This document shows, in pieces, positions 58,977 through 64,000 of a stretch of 64,000 bases of DNA. The stretch spans positions 248,001-312,000 of the forward strand of contig BCGQ01000010.1 in assembly GCA_001599355.1 (NCBI GenBank). Direction: 5' to 3'. Numbering within the stretch: position 1 is the stretch's first letter; the number at the start of each line of letters is the position of its first letter. The notes under the pieces were generated by a model. It saw nothing but the letters and a program-made list of their open reading frames with translations, was not told where the DNA came from and searched no databases. The stretch comes from Nakazawaea peltata. Taxonomy: Eukaryota > Ascomycota > Pichiomycetes > Alaninales > Pachysolenaceae. The translations under genes were made by a program, and so were the position numbers.

Positions 58977-59669
58977 TTAGACCATGAAACTTTCTCCACA
59001 TCCACATGTACCTTTAGAGTTTGGATTCTTGAAAACGAATTTGGAAGATAATTTGTCATCAATCCAATCCATCTCTGAACCGACAATACTAAACAATGCT
59101 TTGGAGTCGATCAATACCTTGACACCATCTTGTTCAACAGTCTCATCAAACTTTCCTGGCTCAGTAACGTATTCCAAATGATAGGTCAAACCGGAACAAC
59201 CTCTATTGCGGACTCCGATTCTGATCATCTTTGGAGTAGGTTGATCCAATAACTTGGACAAATGATGAACTGCATTTGGTGATAAAGTAATCAACAGCTT
59301 TCTAGGTCTCAACAGTCTTCTTCTCTTCTTTGGTTTCTCCAGTTGCAAAGGCAGCAGCAGCTTCTTAGGTTCTTGTGCTGGCGTTTTCAACAAATCCTTC
59401 AATGACTTGCCCTCGGGCAAGGAATGTTTGGACCATTTATTAACTGCTGATTCACTTTCTGAACTAATACTTCCGCTAGAAGTCGAAAGCACACCAGTTG
59501 GGGCAGCCGCTGGTGATGATGATGATGACGACGAGCTTCTGATCACTCTAGATTGCTGGACAGTTTGCAAGTATCTCTTACTGGACATAGAAGGCACCAG
59601 TAAAGATCTTCTTAATAAATGAATTGGCTGTGGAAGGCCTCTGGACTGAAGTAAAACGCGAACTGACAT
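58977..59669 (-). CDS. ISA1: Mitochondrial [4Fe-4S] assembly factor Isa1
   Basis: A 230-residue A-type Fe-S protein (S. cerevisiae 250), starting at the ATG 59667-59669 (the frame upstream opens with TTG). N-terminal presequence, Ser-rich linker, then the conserved domain: LITLSPNAVHHL, RNRGCSGLTYHLEY, GVKVLIDSKALFSIVGSEMDWIDDKL, FKNPNSKGTCGCGESFMV. The three conserved cysteines (GCSG and CGCG) bind iron/cluster. With Isa2 and Iba57 it makes 4Fe-4S clusters for aconitase and lipoyl synthase. CTG next to TTG in RK-CTG-LITL fits RKALITL. Confidence 0.96.
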   Translation of the reverse strand: MSVRVLLQSRGLPQPIHLLRRSLLVPSMSSKRYLQTVQQSRVIRSSSSSSSSPAAAPTGVLSTSSGSISSESESAVNKWSKHSLPEGKSLKDLLKTPAQEPKKLLLPLQLEKPKKRRRLLRPRKLLITLSPNAVHHLSKLLDQPTPKMIRIGVRNRGCSGLTYHLEYVTEPGKFDETVEQDGVKVLIDSKALFSIVGSEMDWIDDKLSSKFVFKNPNSKGTCGCGESFMV

Positions 59670-60034
59670 CTTTAAACGTGATATAATCAATTGATGGTGG
59701 CGCTTAATCCTGATCTTTTAATTAAAATATGTTTAAAATTTTTTTGCCTATTAGATTTTAATAGAAGTCATTTTTTTTTATGGGCGGGAAAGAGGGACAG
59801 CCCCTGTTTTTGGGTGATGATTACCTCTTGGATTGATGTGATTGGCTGGAAATAAATTCCGGAAGGGGAAATATTGGGGCGGTGGAAATGGATTTGTAAG
59901 CGAAGTATGGGGGATTAGATGATCAGAGGGAGGGTCAGGAATTTAGGGAGAATAAACGGAGTCCACATGGACTCCAAATATCTCTACACTAATCATAATT
60001 GGGGTATTTTGGTATTTTCTTTATTTAGTAGTCT
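59670..60034. other. ISA1 promoter and FRA1 3' region
   Basis: 365 bases, AT-rich next to ISA1 with a long T-run (59771-59779), then purine-rich. No gene and no recurrent-motif copy seen. Confidence 0.35.
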
Positions 60035-62251
60035 CTAAATAGCAGCACATTCTGCCTTCAACCAATTATATTCCAATGATCCCTTGGTGAAATTCTTACT
60101 AATCTCGTCCCAAACTGTTTGGTGATACTTATTAACCCAAGCCTTTTCTTCCAGATCCAACATCGAAACATTGATCAATTTTTTACAGAATGGAACTCTG
60201 GTAATGGTCTCAAAAGCGTAGAATTTGCGATCTGAAGAAGCTCCAACTTCAGCTTCCTTCACATACATGACATTCTCGATTCTGATACCGTATTCACCGT
60301 CTTTGTAGTAACCAGGTTCATTGGAAAGTAAGTTTCCTGGTTCTAAAGGTGCTTTGTTTGTCGAAGGTCTGAAACTGATTCCAATAGGACCTTCATGAAC
60401 GTTCAAATAGGCACCGATACCATGGCCAGTACCATGTTTGTAGTCCAAACCATATTTCCACAAGAATTGTCTGGCCATTGAGTCGATCATATAACCTGTA
60501 GTTCCTTCTGGGAAAACCAAAGTAGCAAGAGCTATGTTTCCCTTCAAAACCAAAGTATAGTTATTGATTTCCTCGGTGGTTGGAGTGGTGAAATGGAGAG
60601 TTCTTGTTGTGTCGGTAGTTCCTTCCAAGAATTGGGCACCAGAATCGTTCAAGTAGATTTTCTTAGGGTCAATGACAGCACAATCTCCTCTCTTTGGAGC
60701 ATAATGAATAATAGCAGCGTTAGATCCAGTGGAGGAGATAGTCTCAAATGATAATCCGACAAAGTTCTCTTGTTCTTTACGGAAAGTTTCCAACTGGTCA
60801 GCAGCTTCAACCTCATCGATCAACTCGTAATTATTACCAATTTCGTTGTTCAACCAAGCAAAGTATTTACATAATGCAATTCCGTCTTTATAATGTGCCA
60901 GTTTAGCACCTTCGATCTCTTCAGAAGTCTTCACCAGTTTCATCGAATCAATAGGAGAGGTGATAACTTGGAAATTCGATAAACTGTCAACGATAGCCCA
61001 CGACAGAGTCTCTGGAACCAACACTTTCTTAGCCTTACATTGGGACAAATCTTCGAATAATTGATCATATGGCTTGACTTGCAAATTAATCTCCTTGACA
61101 TACTTGTCCAATTTGGAAAATCTCTCTGAGCGATCAGAATACAAGGTCAACTCGTCTTTTTGAATCAATAAATAACTGTAGAAAACCGGATTGTACTCGA
61201 TATCATTACCTCTTAAGTTCAAGAACCAAGCAATTTCATCTAACAGACTAATAACAAGAGTCTCTGAGTCATATTTGGCGATCAGAGATTTCAATTTCGA
61301 CAATTTTTGTTTAGTAGAACAACCAGTGTATTTATCATCCAAATATCCAACACCGTTCAATATACGGTCAGGATATTGTTCGAATTGACCCCAAATATTA
61401 TCAATAAGATTCTCACGGACAGGAACAAAAGCAACTTTGGCTGAAGAAGTGCCAATCATTTCATCGATTTTACGCTCAAAGGCTTTAAACAGAGAGTAAG
61501 TGATCAACTTTGGATCAATACCAATCTTGACTTCTTTACCACTGTCCAAAGACATATCTTTCAGTTGTTGAATACTCCATTCTTCCCAAGAAGGTTCACC
61601 TTTAGTGAACTGTTTCAACAATCTCCAGTTGAAATCCAATTCATTGTTCAGTTGGTTGAAATAACGGCCGTCAGTACTTAAGGCACTGACACCGTCTGGG
61701 GTATCGTTCAAGGAGGTGATATCACGAGTGACGACGGCGACACCGGCAGATCCACTGAATCCACTGATGAAAGCACGTCTTTGGTCGGCAGCTGAAGTGT
61801 ATTCACTTTGATGAGCATCTTCAGAAGGGATGATATAGACACCCAAGTCGAACTTGGACATCTGTTGACGTAATTTCTCCAATCTTAACGAGGTGTTGAT
61901 CTCTTTGACCGAGTTATCACAGTTGCTGGCGGCGCTACTACGACGAGCTGAGCCGGCGGTTGACGAACCTTCCTCAGCTTCGATGGTGTACAAGGAGTTT
62001 TGTCTTCTTGGACTTGAGAAGGGGGACTGGATGCGTCCTGAGGAAGATCTGCGTAACGACAACCTTCTGCTGTATTGACTGCTTAAGCGCCCTTGTCTGG
62101 TCAATAAACCAGGAGAGCAAGTACAGTTGTTGCAGGGTCTGAAGGAGCCTGAGGAACGACGGGTGGCGATACCTGGACGGGCTGAAGCGTGGGTGGTGTT
62201 ACCGCCCAAAGAGTACATTGAGGGACGAGCAGTAATTCCTTGATGCGACAT
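60035..62251 (-). CDS. FRA1: Aminopeptidase P-like protein Fra1
   Basis: A 738-residue M24-family protein (S. cerevisiae Fra1 749) when started at the ATG 62249-62251 (MSHQGITARP); the frame runs to a TTG further upstream. N-terminal disordered region holds the Fra1-specific FRPCNNCTCSPGLLTRQGR. Then creatinase-like domains (YIIPSEDAHQSEY, RRAFISGFSGSAGVAV, STDGRYFNQ) and the pita-bread catalytic domain: DSGAQFLEGTTDTTRT, KHGTGHGIGAYLNVHEGP, NEPGYYKDGEYGIRIEN, with metal ligands D, D, H, E, E in place. Fra1 relays mitochondrial Fe-S status to the iron regulon with Fra2 and Grx3/4. Confidence 0.94.
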   Translation of the reverse strand: MSHQGITARPSMYSLGGNTTHASARPGIATRRSSGSFRPCNNCTCSPGLLTRQGRLSSQYSRRLSLRRSSSGRIQSPFSSPRRQNSLYTIEAEEGSSTAGSARRSSAASNCDNSVKEINTSLRLEKLRQQMSKFDLGVYIIPSEDAHQSEYTSAADQRRAFISGFSGSAGVAVVTRDITSLNDTPDGVSALSTDGRYFNQLNNELDFNWRLLKQFTKGEPSWEEWSIQQLKDMSLDSGKEVKIGIDPKLITYSLFKAFERKIDEMIGTSSAKVAFVPVRENLIDNIWGQFEQYPDRILNGVGYLDDKYTGCSTKQKLSKLKSLIAKYDSETLVISLLDEIAWFLNLRGNDIEYNPVFYSYLLIQKDELTLYSDRSERFSKLDKYVKEINLQVKPYDQLFEDLSQCKAKKVLVPETLSWAIVDSLSNFQVITSPIDSMKLVKTSEEIEGAKLAHYKDGIALCKYFAWLNNEIGNNYELIDEVEAADQLETFRKEQENFVGLSFETISSTGSNAAIIHYAPKRGDCAVIDPKKIYLNDSGAQFLEGTTDTTRTLHFTTPTTEEINNYTLVLKGNIALATLVFPEGTTGYMIDSMARQFLWKYGLDYKHGTGHGIGAYLNVHEGPIGISFRPSTNKAPLEPGNLLSNEPGYYKDGEYGIRIENVMYVKEAEVGASSDRKFYAFETITRVPFCKKLINVSMLDLEEKAWVNKYHQTVWDEISKNFTKGSLEYNWLKAECAAI

Positions 62252-62776
62252 GATTTGGGTGTTTTGAGGGGGGTAGTAAAGGTGTAGTTCTTTTAAATAA
62301 GGAGGTTGCTTGGGGGTTGAGGAAAAATTTTCTATAGGCTGGGGGCTGGAGGGAGGGCAGGAAGGGAAAAGAATGAGATGGGCGGAGAGTTGGCGGAGAG
62401 TAGGTGGAGGGTAGGCGGAGGGTAGGCGGAGAGAGGAAACAACGGGCAGACAGTAAATTGCGCGCAGATTCAAAAGCCGCCGTACGGCTTAAAAAGAAAG
62501 GTGGTGTGTTTTTTTAGATGGCCCGATTGGGAATACGGTACACGACCTTTTTGGGGGTTAGGTTCTAGGGGGGTTAGGGGGGTTAGGAGGGGGGTTAGGA
62601 AGGTACTTGGAATGGAGAAAATAAGACGACAATAAGGGGATAAAGGATAAAATATGTATGTGGATCAGTAGCAACATGTCATCCGATCTTTACGTAAATA
62701 TCAGTAACTACCTCTCACTACATATCACTCAATCAAGTATATCACACTCTCATTAACTATACCTCTATTACTCTAT
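62252..62776. promoter_or_regulatory. FRA1 promoter and GCV2 3' region
   Basis: 525 bases. Contains an 11-base-type imperfect repeat of GGCGGAGAGTA/GGCGGAGGGTA (about 62380-62436), one recurrent-motif copy (TACACGACC, 62539-62547) preceded by ATTGGGAA as in other copies, and a GGGGGGTTAGG repeat (about 62567-62600). Confidence 0.45.
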
Positions 62777-64000
62777 TTATTGCCCAGCAACTTCCTCAAC
62801 ACTAGGACAAGTACACATCAAATTAATATCTCCATAAGTATCATCAAGTCTTGTCACAGTTGGCCAGCACTTGTTTTGTTTCAAGAACTCCAATGGGAAC
62901 AGAGCTTGCTCTCTGGTATAACTTCTAGTCTCCCAATCTTGACTTTGAACAATGTCTTGTAAGTTATGAGGAGCATTATGCAAAATAGCACCGTCGGACT
63001 CTCCAGCCTCGACCAATGCAATTTCTTTTCTGATTTGGATCAAAGAATCGACGAATCTGTTCAACTCAGCAATGTTTTCAGATTCAGTTGGCTCGATCAT
63101 TAAAGTACCTGGGACTGGGAAAGACATAGTTGGAGCATGGAATCCGTAATCTTGTAATCTCTTAGCAACGTCAAGCAGCTCGATACCGATTGGCTTGAAT
63201 TGTCTGATATCAAGGATGAACTCATGTCCACAGTGCTCGGAAGCAGATGGGTTAACAAATAAGACTTTGTAGTGGTCTTTCAATCTGTACATCATGTAGT
63301 TGGCATTTAAGATAGCAATGACAGAAGAATATGGCAAATATTGACCTCCCATCATCTTGATGTAAGCATAACTGATGGTCAAAATGGAGGCGGAACCGAA
63401 ACCGGCAGAACAAATTGGATCAATGGAGTTCTCGGTCTTGTTAGTGGTCTTAGTCAATGGGTGACTTGGTAAGAATTCGGTCAAATGTTTCTTGACACAA
63501 ATTGGTCCAACACCTGGTCCTCCACCACCATGAGGAATAGCAAAAGTCTTATGTAAATTCAAGTGACAAACATCGGCACCTAAATCTCCTGGAGAGGTTA
63601 AACCAACTTGAGCATTCATGTTAGCACCGTCCATGTAGATTTGACCTCCGTTAGCGTGGACAGTGTCGATGGCAGCTCTAATTCCTGGCTCGAATAATCC
63701 ATAAGTGGAAGGATAAGTGATCATAGCAGCGGCCAAGTTGTCCTTGTGCTTCTCAGCCTTCAATTTCAAATCTTCCAAATCTAAAGAACCATCTGGTTGA
63801 CACTTGACAGCAACAACCTTCATACCAGCCATCAGCAGGGACAGAGGGTTGGTTCCGTGAGCAGAAACAGGAATAAGACAGATGTTTCTATGCAGTTCTC
63901 CCTTCTTCTCGAAGTATTGTTTAATGACACTCAAACCAGTGTATTCACCTTGAGCACCAGAGTTTGGTTGTAAAGTAGTAGCGTCGAAACCGGTAATATC
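62777..64000 (-). CDS. GCV2: Glycine decarboxylase P protein, C-terminal part
   Basis: The frame is open to the window edge on the minus strand ([22 protein letters not shown] at the edge), so the N-terminal two thirds lie outside. About 407 residues are present. Blocks of the PLP-dependent P protein: [60 protein letters not shown] (Lys of the internal aldimine in NLHKTF), [36 protein letters not shown]. It is the decarboxylating subunit of the mitochondrial glycine cleavage system. CTG occurs three times in TNP-x-S-x-x-MAGM (63833-63838, 63842-63844), where the family has PASAA. Confidence 0.96.
   Translation of the reverse strand, partial: DITGFDATTLQPNSGAQGEYTGLSVIKQYFEKKGELHRNICLIPVSAHGTNPLSLLMAGMKVVAVKCQPDGSLDLEDLKLKAEKHKDNLAAAMITYPSTYGLFEPGIRAAIDTVHANGGQIYMDGANMNAQVGLTSPGDLGADVCHLNLHKTFAIPHGGGGPGVGPICVKKHLTEFLPSHPLTKTTNKTENSIDPICSAGFGSASILTISYAYIKMMGGQYLPYSSVIAILNANYMMYRLKDHYKVLFVNPSASEHCGHEFILDIRQFKPIGIELLDVAKRLQDYGFHAPTMSFPVPGTLMIEPTESENIAELNRFVDSLIQIRKEIALVEAGESDGAILHNAPHNLQDIVQSQDWETRSYTREQALFPLEFLKQNKCWPTVTRLDDTYGDINLMCTCPSVEEVAGQ

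Overview
This window is nuclear DNA of a budding yeast (Saccharomycotina). The genes are compact, mostly intronless and on both strands, and almost all recognisable ones are conserved yeast genes. The three introns that can be resolved are only 52-69 bases long and carry an exact TACTAAC branch site. A complex I subunit-like gene sets it apart from Saccharomyces. No mobile element, viral fossil, CRISPR array or rRNA was seen; there is one tRNA gene, tRNA-Glu(CTC).

The most important property is the genetic code. In-frame CTG codons repeatedly fall where conserved protein families carry alanine, while TTG, TTA and CTC fall where they carry leucine. Examples are the kinesin motif LVDLAGSE (encoded DL-CTG-GSE), NPASAAM of the glycine decarboxylase P protein (NP-CTG-S-CTG-CTG-M), VQPYAFTTKS, FQAIDTPG and RDIEAENGG of Nog1, RELALARM of Elp3, FTAS of Nem1 and MALARN of Mnn9. 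This is the CUG-Ala code (NCBI table 26) of the Pachysolen/Nakazawaea/Peterozyma clade. The species cannot be named from the window; base composition looks richer in GC than I recall for Pachysolen tannophilus, which would favour Nakazawaea or Peterozyma. Every protein here should be translated with CTG = Ala; a standard-code translation is wrong at hundreds of places.

Layout: 1-4.7 kb, PRP45 (end), POP5, ELP3 and an unknown Q/A-rich protein. 6.1-10.2 kb, eEF1B-gamma (TEF4), MNN9 and LEE1-like. 11-15.2 kb, NOG1 and RMD5. A 2.4 kb gene-free stretch then precedes a Q-rich C2H2 regulator (17.6-19.4 kb). 19.6-27.7 kb, NAT4, a complex I B2-like subunit, ZRG17, an unknown charged protein, UBX4 (spliced) and URA6. 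27.7-39.6 kb, a mitochondrial protein, RRP14, VMA5, KIP2, an SDR enzyme, NEM1 and an unknown protein. 40-49 kb, a SNA3/SNA4-type PY-motif protein, an unknown membrane protein, DLD2, an IMPACT-family protein, YLF2, TIM50 and MBA1. 50.8-64 kb, NADP-GDH, tRNA-Glu, SIN4/MED16 (spliced), a spliced SCP2-like peroxisomal protein, GCG1, a GPI-anchored Cu-only SOD, ISA1, FRA1 and the 3' part of GCV2.

The genes are mostly independent housekeeping loci. Loose themes are mitochondrial biogenesis (TIM50, MBA1, YLF2, ISA1), Fe-S/iron signalling (ISA1 next to FRA1) and ribosome assembly (NOG1, RRP14). Intergenic regions share a recurrent motif, T(A/G)CACGACC, found in promoters and also between convergent genes; it looks like the site of an abundant general regulatory factor. 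One direct consequence of the code is that the SCP2-like protein ends in -AKL, a canonical peroxisomal signal, only if its CTG is read as alanine.
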